DNA from: Mallotus nudiflorus | Taxonomy: Eukaryota > Streptophyta > Magnoliopsida > Malpighiales > Euphorbiaceae | DNA length: 64,000 nucleotides | Assembly: GCA_947683625.1 (NCBI GenBank) | Contig: CANTUR010000069.1 | Coordinates: 5,766,001-5,830,000 of the forward strand | Direction of reading: 5' to 3' | Made by a program: the position numbers and the translations under genes | The notes under the pieces: generated by a model | The model's input: the letters and a program-made list of their open reading frames with translations, nothing else | What the model was told of the DNA's origin: nothing | The model's database searches: none | Shown here: piece after piece, positions 15,001 to 24,793 of the stretch | Layout of the letters: every line of letters starts with the position of its first letter | Numbering within the stretch: the stretch's first letter is position 1

Positions 15001-18000
15001 AACAACCCTAAATGCTCATTCTTTAATTCTAAACTCATGAATACAACTGAGATAATTGAATGCACAATCTTTTCCACATTTTCACACGTTTGTGTGCAAA
15101 ACGTGAACTCGTACAAATTTGTGCACGAATACTTTTGAACAAATTATCCAATATTCCAATTTCACATTTACAGTAATAACTACTAATTCTAGAATTCTAA
15201 ACTCATGATTACGATTGACATAATTCAATGCACAATTTGTGCACATTTGCACATGTTTGTACGCAAAACGTGAACACATGCAAATTTGTGCACAAATCCT
15301 TCTTTTGAACATGTTATCCAATCTTCCAATTGCGTATTTACAATACTAACTAATTATTCTAGAATTATAAACTCATGAGTACAATTGGCATAATCGAATG
15401 CTCAATTTGTGCACATTGGCACGTATTTGTACGCAAAACGTGAAGTCGTGCAATTTTGTGCACAAATGGTTTTGAACATGTTTTCCGATGCTCCAATTGA
15501 ATATTTACAACACTAGGTACTTATTCTAGAATTATGAACTCATGAACACAGTAGACACAATTGAATTCACAATTTCTGCACATTTGCACATGTTTGAACG
15601 CAAAACGTGAACTCGTGCAAAGTTGTTCACAAATGGTTTTGAACATGTTATCCAATGTTCCAATTCAATATTTATAATAATAAGTAATTATTCTAGAATT
15701 CTAAACTCGTGGACACAATTGACATAATAATTGAATGCACGATTTGTGCACATTTGCACATGTTTGTGCGCAAAACGTGAACTCGTGTAAATTTGTGCAC
15801 CAATGGTTTTGAACATGTTATCCAATGTTCTAATTGCATATTCACAATACTTATCCTAGAATTATAAACCCATGAATACAGTTGACATAATTGAATGCAC
15901 AATTTAGGCACATTTGCACATGTTTGAATGCAAAACGTGAACTCGTGCAAATTTGTGCACGAATGTTTTTGAACATGTTATCTAATGTTCCAATTGCATA
16001 TTTACGATACTAAGTACTTATTCTAGAATTCTAAACTGATGAATGCACTTGACATAATTGAGTGCACAATTTGTGCACATTTGCACATGTTTCTACACAA
16101 AACGTGGACTCGTGTAAATTTTTGTACGAATAGTTTTGAACATGTTATCCAATGTTCCAATTGCATATTAAAAATACTGACTACTTATTCTTTAATTCTA
16201 AGCTCATGAATATAATTGACATAATCGAATTCATAATTTGTCCACATTTGCACGTGATTGTGTGCAAAACGTGAACTCATGCAAATTTGTACACAAATAG
16301 TTTTGAACGTGTTATCCAATGTTCCATTTGCATATTTACAATAACAACTACTTATTCTAGAATTCTGAACTCATGAATACAGTTGACATAATCGAATGCA
16401 CAGTTTGTGCACATTTGCACATGTTTGTACGCAAAACGTGAACGCATGCAAATTCGTGCACAAATCCTTTTGAACATGTTATTCCGAATGCGTACTTACA
16501 ATACTAACCACTTATTCTAGAATTATAAACTCACGAATACAGTTGACATAATTGAATGCACATTTGCACATGTTTGAACGCAAAACGTGAACTCGTGCAA
16601 ATTTACGCACAAATGGTTTTGAACATGTTATCCAATGTTCCAATTGCATATTTACGATACTAATTGCTTATTCTATAATTCTAAACTGATGAATACATTT
16701 GACATAATTGAATGCACAGTTTGTGCACACATGTTTTGTACACAAAACGTGAACTCGTGCAAATTTGTGCACAAATGGTTTTAAACAAGTTATCCAATGT
16801 TCCAATTGCATATTAACAACCCTAAATGCTCATTCTTTAATTCTAAACTCATGAATACAACTGAGATAATTGAATGCACAATCTTTTCCACATTTTCACA
16901 CGTTTGTGTGCAAAACGTGAACTCGTACAAATTTGTGCACGAATACTTTTAAACAAATTATCCAATATTCCAATTTCACATTTACAGTAATAACTACTAA
17001 TTCTAGAATTCTAAACTCATGATTACGATTGACATAATTCAATGCACAATTTGTGCACATTTGCACATGTTTGTACGCAAAACGTGAACACATGCAAATT
17101 TGTGCACAAATCCTTCTTTTGAACATGTTATCCAATCTTCCAATTGCGTATTTACAATACTAACTAATTATTCTAGAATTATAAACTCATGAGTACAATT
17201 GGCATAATCGAATGCTCAATTTGTGCACATTGGCACGTATTTGTACGCAAAACGTGAAGTCGTGCAATTTTGTGCACAAATGGTTTTGAACATGTTTTCC
17301 GATGCTCCAATTGAATATTTACAACACTAGGTACTTATTCTAGAATTATGAACTCATGAACACAGTAGACACAATTGAATTCACAATTTGTGCACATTTG
17401 CACATGTTTGAACGCAAAACGTGAACTCGTGCAAAGTTGTTCACAAATGGTTTTGAACATGTTATCCAATGTTCCAATTCAATATTTATAATAATAAGTA
17501 ATTATTCTAGAATTCTAAACTCGTGGACACAATTGACATAATAATTGAATGCACAATTTGTGCACATTTGCACATGTTTGTGCGCAAAACGTGAACTCGT
17601 GTAAATTTGTGCACCAATGGTTTTGAACATGTTATCCAATGTTCTAATTGCATATTCACAATACTTATCCTAGAATTATAAACCCATGAATACAGTTGAC
17701 ATAATTGAATGCACAATTTAGGCACATTTGCACATGTTTGAATGCAAAATGTGAACTCGTGCAAATTTGTGCATGAATGTTTTTGAACATGTTATCTAAT
17801 GTTCCAATTGCATATTTACGATACTAAGTACTTATTCTAGAATTCTAAACTGATGAATGCACTTGACATAATTGAGTGCACAATTTGTGAACATTTGCAC
17901 ATGTTTCTACACAAAACGTGGACTCGTGTAAATTTTTCTACGTATAGTTTTGAACATGTTATCCAATGTTCCAATTGCATATTAAAAAAACTGACTACTT

Positions 18001-18804
18001 ATTCTTTAATTCTAAGCTCATGAATATAATTGACATAATCGAATTCACAATTTGTCTACATTTGCACATGATTGTGTGCAAAACGTGAACTCGTGCAAAT
18101 TTGTACACAAATAGTTTTGAACATGTTATCCAATGTTCCATTTGCATATTTACAATAACAACTACTTATTCTAGAATTCTGAACTCATGAATACAGTTGA
18201 CATAATCGAATGCACAGTTTGTGCACATTTGCACATGTTTGTACGCAAAACGTGAACGCATGCAAATTCGTGCACAAATCCTTTTGAACATGTTATTCCG
18301 AATGCGTATTTACAATACTAACCACTTATTCTAGAATTATAAACTCACGAATACAGTTGACATAATTGAATGCACATTTGCACATGTTTGAACGCAAAAC
18401 GTGAACTCGTGCAAATTTACGCACAAATGGTTTTGAACATGTTATCCAATGTTCCAATTGCATATTTACGATACTAATTGCTTATTCTATAATTCTAAAC
18501 TGATGAATACATTTGACATAATTGAATGCACAGTTTGTGCACACATGTTTTGTACACAAAACGTGAACTCGTGCAAATTTGTGCACAAATGGTTTTAAAC
18601 AAGTTATCCAATGTTCCAATTGCATATTAACAACCCTAAATGCTCATTCTTTAATTCTAAACTCATGAATACAACTGAGATAATTGAATGCACAATTTTT
18701 TCCACATTTGTACACGTTTATGTGCAAAACGTGAACTCGTACAAATTTGTGCACGAATACTTTTGAACAAATTATCCAATATTCCAATTTCACATTTATA
18801 GTAA
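1..18804. repeat. Satellite array 1: 11-monomer HOR of exactly 1814 bp
   Basis: A head-to-tail array of monomers of about 167 bp. Each monomer opens with GAACATGTTATCCAATGTTC or a variant and contains TTCTAGAATT, GTGCACATTTGCACATG and CAAAACGTGAACTCGTGC. Eleven distinguishable monomers form a unit that recurs every 1814 bp. Unit starts (variant GAACATGTTATTCCGAATGCG) lie at 146, 1960, 3774, 5588, 7402, 9216, 11030, 12844, 14658, 16472 and 18286, so ten complete units contain no net indel. The array enters the window inside monomer 11 and is cut by element A inside monomer 4. Units differ by only a few substitutions, while monomers within a unit differ by roughly 10-25 % by eye, which is classic HOR structure. 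It is probably a centromeric or pericentromeric satellite; CENH3 association cannot be judged from sequence. The minus-strand open frames repeated through it are by-products. Confidence 0.97.
146..1959. repeat. Reference HOR unit of array 1, monomers M1-M11
   Basis: Monomer starts are M1 146, M2 295, M3 457, M4 625, M5 795, M6 962, M7 1129, M8 1299, M9 1459, M10 1626 and M11 1793. Their lengths are 149, 162, 168, 170, 167, 167, 170, 160, 167, 167 and 167 bp, which sum to 1814. M1 is short because it lacks an 11-bp AATTTGTGCAC segment near position 235, present in arrays 2-4 and flanked by GCAC, which suggests slippage. M2 lacks a few bases in the GTGCACACATG region. M8 lacks about 7 bp before TTATCCTAG. 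These length marks let each monomer be recognised in every array of the window. Confidence 0.93.
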
Positions 18805-18917
18805 TAACCATTCTTAGGGGTTGTTGCTAAATTGACTATTGGGGTTTTCAAGTTAATGCTTTGGGGGTTCGAATACATAAAGGGGTTCTCAAGCTTATTC
18901 TTGGAGGTTCCGTATCA
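18805..18917 (+). repeat. 5' LTR remnant of element A copy 1 (last about 108 bp)
   Basis: From CATTCTTAGGGG to GGTTCCGTATCA it matches the end of the 3' LTR (25184-25291). The first 688 bp of the LTR, with its TATA box, are absent. The junction carries TAAC (18805-18808), found both in the satellite (GTAATAAC) and in the LTR (TTTCTAACCATTC), so a 4-bp microhomology sits exactly at the break. Confidence 0.88.
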
Positions 18918-19909
18918 TTTAGTATCAGAGATTTGGCTCTAGATCAGGTTTTATCTTTTATAATTTTTATTCTTAATCCTGATTTCTTAAGTTTTTCTTA
19001 TTCTTTTAAAATTGTTCTTATTTATTTTTGTTCTTCATTCTTGTGTTTTGTTCTTTGTTCTTATTTGTTAGTCTTGATTTTTTTTCCCTTTAGGTCAGTC
19101 AATTGTTTTGCATTCTGAAATTTAGATTTGTGTTCATAGTTGAAATTCAAAAAAAAATTCGTGCAAAAAAAAAAAAATTAGAAGAAATTTGAAAAAAAAA
19201 AAGCAAAAAAAAAATTCGTGAAAAAAAAGAGAGAAAGTTATTAGAAAAGGAAGAATTAAGATTCTTGAGTGATTTATATCCTAATCAGGTCTGATTTGCA
19301 TTTCCTTCCATTCCTTGCTCATTAAGGAATATTGTTTGAGTGATTAATATCCTCATCAGGTCTGATTTTGGTTTCCTAATCCTATTTGGTTTATAATTGA
19401 CATATCTAACTAGATCTTGTCATATCTTGTATTACTTTTCTATTAAGGATTTTGCATATCTTTACAATACTTGCTCATTAAAGAATATTACTTATTGAGG
19501 TAGATTTGACTTTTCTCCTTAAAATAACTTCTAAATTCGTTTTCTTTTCTATTCTAGAAGATCTTTGTATTTCTTTCACATGTCTTTTGCATCTTTTTGA
19601 GTTTTCCTATTTTATTGCTTCTGAATTGTTGTTTTTTTTTTTAACCGAATTGCCTCAAACTTGTTTTGAAAATTTCACTTTTGAAAGTTCTACTTGAATA
19701 TTGCTTTAATCTAATTGATTTGTTCTAAAAGTATGATTCACCTAAGAACATAAAAGAATTAGCTTGAGTGGTGAGAGGAAGTCGAGTGAAACATCAAATT
19801 GAGTTAAACACGAGTGACCACCCACATCATTTGAGTGCAAACACGTGAGGGAGTGCATGTGAGGATTTTAAATTATTATTATTATTGTTTCTAACATTCT
19901 TTTACAGCA
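18918..19909 (+). other. Untranslated leader of element A copy 1, with mutated PBS
   Basis: The leader lies between the 5' LTR end and gag. A PBS-like stretch at 18920-18930 reads TAGTATCAGAG, where copy 2 has TGGTATCAGAG, complementary to the 3' end of plant initiator tRNA-Met; the G to A change at 18921 weakens it. The rest is A- and T-rich (A runs 19148-19230, T-rich 18950-19090) with two similar stretches around ATATCCTAATCAGGTCTGATT and ATATCCTCATCAGGTCTGATT. A two-part motif lies at 19801-19816 and 19833-19855. Directly before gag, CTAAC, a pyrimidine stretch and TTTTACAG resemble a splice acceptor. Short open frames here have no supporting features. Confidence 0.75.
19801..19855 (+). 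promoter_or_regulatory. Two-part conserved leader motif, element A copy 1
   Basis: First half GAGTTAAACACGAGTG (19801-19816). The second half (19833-19855) consists of GAGTGCAAACACGTG followed by AGGGAGTG, and ends 54 nt before the gag ATG. Close relatives occur in the same place in the nested element (35955-36006) and in element B (63085-63137). A cis-acting RNA signal (packaging, dimerisation or translation) is possible; the function is unknown. Confidence 0.55.
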
Positions 19910-21355
19910 ATGTCAAACCAAGGTGAAAATAAAGGTGAGGGTAAAGTTGATGAAACTTTGCTCCATGAGGCTCAACAAAGGCAATTTGAACGTATGAATA
20001 CAAATTTTGAGACTATAATGGAGAGATTAAACCGCATGGATACAAGGCTAGGAGCGGTTGAAAGGGCAACAACACCAAATCATAATGAGGAAGTAGAAGG
20101 CAATGTTGACAATGAGGATGAAGATGAGGCCTATGCAGAAGTAAGGGTACCAAGAGGTGGAGGTAGACAAGGCCAAGGTAAAGGAAGAGGAAGGTTACAA
20201 CCGATTCCATACAATGGAAGAAACCGAGGCAATGAAGATAATGTAGATCGAAATTTGGGAAGCATCAAACATAAGATACCTAACTTTCAAGGTAAATCAG
20301 ATCTGGAGTCCTATTTACAATGGGAGAAGCAATTGGAGCTTATATTTGATTGCCATCAATTTAGCGAGGAAAAGAAGGTAAAATTGGCAGTTACTCAATT
20401 TTCTGATTATGCTATTGCTTGGTGGGACCATTTGGTGATTAATAGGCGAAGGAATTTGGAGTACCCAATTGATAATTGGCCTGAGCTCAAGGTTGTAATG
20501 AGGAAGCGATTTGTGCCCAAACACTATCATAGGGAACTTGTACAAAAACTTCAAGTTCTTAAACAAGGTAGTAAGAGTATGGATGATTACCATAAAGAGA
20601 TGGAGATGCTCATGACTAGGGCTGATATAGATGAAGATGTGGAGATCACTATGGCACGCTTCTTGGCTGGTCTAAACAAAGACATATCTGACCGAGTAGA
20701 TTTACACAAATATGAAGATTTAGAAGAGATGGTGCACATGGCCGTCAAGATAGAAAGGCAACTCCAAGGAAGAGGGGCGACAAGGTACAATTCCAAATCC
20801 TATTCTAGCTCTAATTTTAATTGGAAAAAGGATGGAAAGAGTGATTATAGGGGTGGGAATAAGGTTGCTCATGAGGTTGCTAAAGGGAAGACAGATTCGG
20901 TCTCTAAGGACAAAATCAAAACCAATGAGGCTAAAGGGAGAAATAGAGACATTAAGTGTTGGAAGTGTCAAGGAGTAGATCATGTGAGCAAAGATTGCCC
21001 TAATAAGAGAACTATGACCATAAGGAATGGGGAAATTGTGACTGATGAAGAAGAGGGCAATAATGAAAGTGATAAGGATGAGATGCCTGAATTGGAAAGT
21101 TGTAGTGATGGGAGTATAGAGGAGCCAATCAAAGGTGACATGCTGGTTACAAGGCGTGCTCTTAGTACTCAAATAAAGGAAGATTGCATTGAAGAGCAAC
21201 GAGACAACTTATTCCATACAAGGTGTCATGTGCAAGGCAAGGCATGTCTTATGATTGTTGATGGAGGGAGTTGCACCAATGCAGTGAGCTCATTCTTAAT
21301 TAGTAGATTGGGGCTGTCTACTATACCACAGCCACGACCATACAAACTTCAATAG
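19910..21355 (+). CDS. gag: Gag and protease N-terminal part of element A copy 1
   Basis: A 481-residue frame encoding the capsid/nucleocapsid precursor and the start of the protease. In order: a heptad-like helix (residues about 18-55), an acidic stretch ending DNEDEDE (about 60-74), an RG-rich basic segment (about 82-110) and a retrotransposon gag domain (about 125-240, with AWWDHL and the MRKRFVP segment). A CCHC zinc knuckle follows, C350-x2-C-x4-H-x4-C363, then an acidic linker and the protease motif VDGGSCTN with the catalytic Asp at 451. The frame ends at TAG 21353-21355, about 30 residues beyond that Asp. The next codons, in the same frame, still read as protease, so this is an interruption inside one polyprotein rather than a natural gag end. 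The start was chosen at the ATG that follows the leader and opens the helix. Copy 2 has the same TAG. Confidence 0.9.
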   Translation: MSNQGENKGEGKVDETLLHEAQQRQFERMNTNFETIMERLNRMDTRLGAVERATTPNHNEEVEGNVDNEDEDEAYAEVRVPRGGGRQGQGKGRGRLQPIPYNGRNRGNEDNVDRNLGSIKHKIPNFQGKSDLESYLQWEKQLELIFDCHQFSEEKKVKLAVTQFSDYAIAWWDHLVINRRRNLEYPIDNWPELKVVMRKRFVPKHYHRELVQKLQVLKQGSKSMDDYHKEMEMLMTRADIDEDVEITMARFLAGLNKDISDRVDLHKYEDLEEMVHMAVKIERQLQGRGATRYNSKSYSSSNFNWKKDGKSDYRGGNKVAHEVAKGKTDSVSKDKIKTNEAKGRNRDIKCWKCQGVDHVSKDCPNKRTMTIRNGEIVTDEEEGNNESDKDEMPELESCSDGSIEEPIKGDMLVTRRALSTQIKEDCIEEQRDNLFHTRCHVQGKACLMIVDGGSCTNAVSSFLISRLGLSTIPQPRPYKLQ

Positions 21356-21433
21356 CTTAATGATTATGGAGAGGTCAAGGTAAATAGACAATCTATTATT
21401 TCCTTTTCAATTGGTAAATATCATGATGAGCAA

Positions 21434-24400
21434 TTGTGTGATGTCGTTCCTATGCATGCTGGAGATATTTTGCTTGGTAGACCATGGCAATTTGATAGAA
21501 AGACCAAGCATGATGGGTACCTCAATCGGTATCACTTTACCAAGGATGGGCGCAAGATCATATTAACACCGCTTTCTTCAAAGGAGGTGTATGAAGACCA
21601 ATGTAAAATGGAAAGAATGAGAGTGGAGGCTGAAAAGAAAGAAAAAGAGAGTAAGAAAAATTCTTTAGAGAGTGAAAAGAAAGAGGGAAAAATAAAAGAA
21701 GAGATTCAGCCTAGAGAGAAAAAAGAAAAGAATTTGAGTTTAATAGCTAGGACAAGTGAGGTTAGACAGGCCTTGTATGCTAATCGGCCTATATTTGTAC
21801 TTTTGTACAAAGGGGCTTATTTGGCAACTAATGAACTTAACCCATCTTTGCCTCGTGTGTTTGTTGATCTTTTGCAGGAATTTGAAGATGTGTTTCCCAA
21901 AGAGATGCCTAGTGGATTACCCCCAATTAGAGGCATAGAACATCAAATTGACTTCATTCCTGGGGCAGCCATACCCAATCGACCAGCATATAGAGCAAAT
22001 CCAAGAGAAACAAAGGAGATCCAAACACAAGTGGAGGAGTTGCTAGCTAAAGGGTATGTGAGGGAAAGTCTTAGTCCTTGTTCGGTTCCTGTCATTCTTG
22101 TGCCAAAGAAGGATGGAACATGGAGGATGTGTGTGGATTGTAGAGCCATCAATAAAATCACTGTAAAGTATCGTCATCCTATTCCTAGATTAGATGATAT
22201 GCTTGATGAGTTATATGGTTCTTGTTTGTTCACTAAAATAGACTTGAAATCTGGTTATTATCAAATTCGAATGAATGTTGGTGATGAATGGAAAACAGCT
22301 TTTAAGACTAAGTATGGGTTGTATGAGTGGCTTATTATGCCCTTTGGTCTTACTAATGCACCTAGCACATTCATGCGATTGATGAACCATGTGTTGCGAA
22401 ATTACTTAGGTAAATTTGTTGTTGTTTACTTTGATGATATTCTGATTTACTCTAAGTGTTTAGATGATCATGTTATGCATGTGCGAATTGTACTAGAAAC
22501 ACTTAGACAAGATAAGTTGTATGCAAACCTTAAAAAGTGTAGTTTTTGCATGAATAAGGTTAATTTTCTTGGTTTTGTTGTATCTAGTCAAGGCATAGAG
22601 GTTGATGAGGAGAAGGTTAGGGCTATTAAAGAGTGGCCAAAACCTAAAAATGCTAGTGAGGTGAGAAGTTTTCATGGGCTTGCTAGTTTCTATAGGAGAT
22701 TCATTAAAGATTTCAGCACTATAGCTATACCTTTGAATGAATTAGTTAAGAAAAATGTTGGATTTGTTTGGGGTGATGCACAAGAACATGCATTTAATGA
22801 ACTTAAGGCAAAATTATGTAATGCACCTTTACTTGCTTTACCTAACTTTGATAAAACTTTTGAGATTGAATGTGATGCTAGTGGCATAGGGATTGGAGCT
22901 GTTTTGATGCAGGATCAAAGACCACTAATGTATTTTAGTGAAAAGTTAAGTGGGGCAACCTTGACATATCCAACTTATGACAAGGAATTATATGCATTGG
23001 TTCGAGCTTTGCAAACATGGCAACATTATTTGTGGCCTAGGGAGTTTGTGATACACACTGACCATGAAAGTTTAAAGCATTTGAAGGGTCAAGATAAGCT
23101 GAACCGTAGGCATGCCAAATGGGTGGAGTTCATAGAAACATTTCCATATGTGATTAAGTACAAGCAAGGTAAAGAGAATGTGGTTGCTGATGCATTATCT
23201 AGAAGGTACACCTTACTTAACTCTCTTACTGCTAAATTATTAGGTTTTGAGTTTATAAAGGAGTTGTATCCACATGATGATGATTTTGGTGATATATATG
23301 CATCTTGTGCCAATGGGGTTGTTTCAGATGATTTTTACTTGTTTGATGGTTTCTTGTTTAAAAGAAATAGATTGTGCATTCCTAAGTGTTCTATAAGGGA
23401 ATTATTAATTAAGGAGGCACATGGAGGAGGCTTAATGGGGCATTTTGGGGTAAATAAGACCTATGATATGCTGTTAGAACATTTCTTTTGGCTCGGCATG
23501 AAACATGATGTGTATAAAGTTTATGAGCATTGCATTACATGTAGAGAGGCTAAGTCTAGGTTGAAACCGCATGGGTTATACACACCATTACCCGTTCCTA
23601 GTGAACCTTGGACTGATTTGTCTATGGATTTTGTGCTTGGATTGCCTAGAACTAGGAAAGGTCATGATAGTATCTTTGTTGTGGTTGATAGATTTAGTAA
23701 AATGGCTCATTTTATACCATGTCATAAAACTGATGATGCTAAGTTGATTGCTGATTTGTTTTTCAAAGAAGTTGTGCGTTTACATGGCATACCTAGGAGC
23801 ATTGTTAGTGATAGGGATGTTAAGTTTTTGAGTCATTTTTGGCGTGTGTTATGGGGAAAGTTAGGAACTAAGCTATTGTTTTCAACTACTTGTCACCCTC
23901 AAACCGATGGGCAAACTGAAGTAGTTAATAGGACTTTGATTACTTTGCTTAGGGCAATCATAGAAAAGAACATTAGGATGTGGGAGGATTGTTTACCATT
24001 TGTGGAGTTTGCTTACAATAGGGCTGTTCATAGCACTACTAATTGCTCTCCATTTGAGATTGTTTATGGATTTAATCCACTTACTCCTATTGATTTATTG
24101 CCACTGCCACCTAACAATTTTGTGAGTGTTGATGCTAATTCTAAGGCTGATTTGGTGAAGAAGTTACATAAGCAAGTTAAGGAGAGGATTGAGAAGCAAA
24201 ATGCTAAAGTAGCTTCACGTGTGAACAAGGGAAGGAAGCCAATGATTTTTCAGCCTGGATATTGGGTTTGGGTGCATTTTCGTAAAGAAAGGTTTCCACT
24301 TCAAAGGAAGTCTAAGCTAAACCCAAGAGGAGATGGTCCTTTTCAAATACTTGAAAGGATTAATGACAATGCATACAAAGTGGACCTACCTGGTGAGTAT

Positions 24401-24793
24401 AATGTTAGTGCTTCATTCAATGTGGCTGATTTGAGTCTTTTTGATATAGGTGATGCTTTAGATTCGAGGACAAATCCTTTTGAGGAGAGGGGAAATGTTA
24501 TGGAGCAGCCAACACACCAAGCTCAAAGAATTCAACATGATGAAGATGAGCATGGTCAAGAAGGCAAGGATCAAGTTCAAGAGGTTTTGAGTCCAATCAG
24601 CATGCCTCAAAGACCTATAACAAGGTCTCAATCTAAGAAGCTTCAAGAAGCCTTAATCCATCATCTACAAGGCTTTGTGAACTTAGCTAGTGAAAGTTTA
24701 CAAGGACACCAAAGCTTTGTGCCAAGTGCAGCTCAAGTTCAATACAACTTAATTCAAGTCCAAGTTATTAATGGGTTTAATTATGTTAAATAA
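21434..24793 (+). CDS. pol: Pol of element A copy 1: protease end, RT, RNase H, integrase, LTR-encoded tail
   Basis: A 1119-residue frame, in phase with gag (open from 21356, first ATG 21434). The protease end LLGRPWQFDRK is near residue 15. RT has catalytic Asp 270 (KIDLKSGYY) and the YFDD box at 332-335. RNase H has D481, E518, D543 and D586. Integrase has an HHCC finger H663, H670, C700, C703 and a D732, D793, E829 core (last spacing 35). A GPF module (DGPFQIL) follows. From residue about 1021 the frame lies inside the 3' LTR and encodes a tail with RPITRSQSKKLQEA. All catalytic residues are present. Differences from copy 2 include Tyr for Asp in GxWVWVHF, where copy 2 has the residue I expect from relatives, and Leu for Pro in ADLSxFD. 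The family replicates by reverse transcription in cytoplasmic particles and integrates in the nucleus; expression of this copy is doubtful without a 5' promoter. Confidence 0.92.
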   Translation: MCDVVPMHAGDILLGRPWQFDRKTKHDGYLNRYHFTKDGRKIILTPLSSKEVYEDQCKMERMRVEAEKKEKESKKNSLESEKKEGKIKEEIQPREKKEKNLSLIARTSEVRQALYANRPIFVLLYKGAYLATNELNPSLPRVFVDLLQEFEDVFPKEMPSGLPPIRGIEHQIDFIPGAAIPNRPAYRANPRETKEIQTQVEELLAKGYVRESLSPCSVPVILVPKKDGTWRMCVDCRAINKITVKYRHPIPRLDDMLDELYGSCLFTKIDLKSGYYQIRMNVGDEWKTAFKTKYGLYEWLIMPFGLTNAPSTFMRLMNHVLRNYLGKFVVVYFDDILIYSKCLDDHVMHVRIVLETLRQDKLYANLKKCSFCMNKVNFLGFVVSSQGIEVDEEKVRAIKEWPKPKNASEVRSFHGLASFYRRFIKDFSTIAIPLNELVKKNVGFVWGDAQEHAFNELKAKLCNAPLLALPNFDKTFEIECDASGIGIGAVLMQDQRPLMYFSEKLSGATLTYPTYDKELYALVRALQTWQHYLWPREFVIHTDHESLKHLKGQDKLNRRHAKWVEFIETFPYVIKYKQGKENVVADALSRRYTLLNSLTAKLLGFEFIKELYPHDDDFGDIYASCANGVVSDDFYLFDGFLFKRNRLCIPKCSIRELLIKEAHGGGLMGHFGVNKTYDMLLEHFFWLGMKHDVYKVYEHCITCREAKSRLKPHGLYTPLPVPSEPWTDLSMDFVLGLPRTRKGHDSIFVVVDRFSKMAHFIPCHKTDDAKLIADLFFKEVVRLHGIPRSIVSDRDVKFLSHFWRVLWGKLGTKLLFSTTCHPQTDGQTEVVNRTLITLLRAIIEKNIRMWEDCLPFVEFAYNRAVHSTTNCSPFEIVYGFNPLTPIDLLPLPPNNFVSVDANSKADLVKKLHKQVKERIEKQNAKVASRVNKGRKPMIFQPGYWVWVHFRKERFPLQRKSKLNPRGDGPFQILERINDNAYKVDLPGEYNVSASFNVADLSLFDIGDALDSRTNPFEERGNVMEQPTHQAQRIQHDEDEHGQEGKDQVQEVLSPISMPQRPITRSQSKKLQEALIHHLQGFVNLASESLQGHQSFVPSAAQVQYNLIQVQVINGFNYVK
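24461..24495 (+). other. Pre-PPT hairpin (broken) and polypurine tract, element A copy 1
   Basis: The polypurine tract GAGGAGAGGGGAAA (24482-24495) primes plus-strand synthesis and directly precedes the TG of the 3' LTR. Just upstream, GATTCG-AGGA-CAAATC is a 6-bp stem that is perfect in copy 2 (GATTCG-AGGA-CGAATC); one G to A change here breaks a pair. Confidence 0.8.

Noticed and set aside
570..17764. Minus-strand open frames of 79, 85 and 101 codons recurring in every HOR (Cys/His-rich peptides)
   Set aside because: They follow the satellite period exactly, have no promoter or domain, start and end with monomer variants, and arise because several monomers are near a multiple of three in length and poor in stops on that strand.
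1..18804. CRISPR-like array
   Set aside because: The repeats are contiguous 167-bp monomers with no spacers; this is a plant satellite.
18805..18917. A true short LTR of about 110 bp for element A
   Set aside because: The 3' copy has a polypurine tract followed by TG at 24496 and a TATA box well upstream of the 110-bp part, so the real LTR is 796 bp and the 5' one is truncated.
18861..19697. Short plus-strand frames in the element A leader
   Set aside because: Low-complexity Phe/Leu/Ser-rich translations of a T-rich untranslated leader; not conserved as proteins between families.
20013..21199. Minus-strand open frames opposite gag (65-159 codons), and the same set in copy 2
   Set aside because: Antisense shadows of the well-supported gag frame, without domains.
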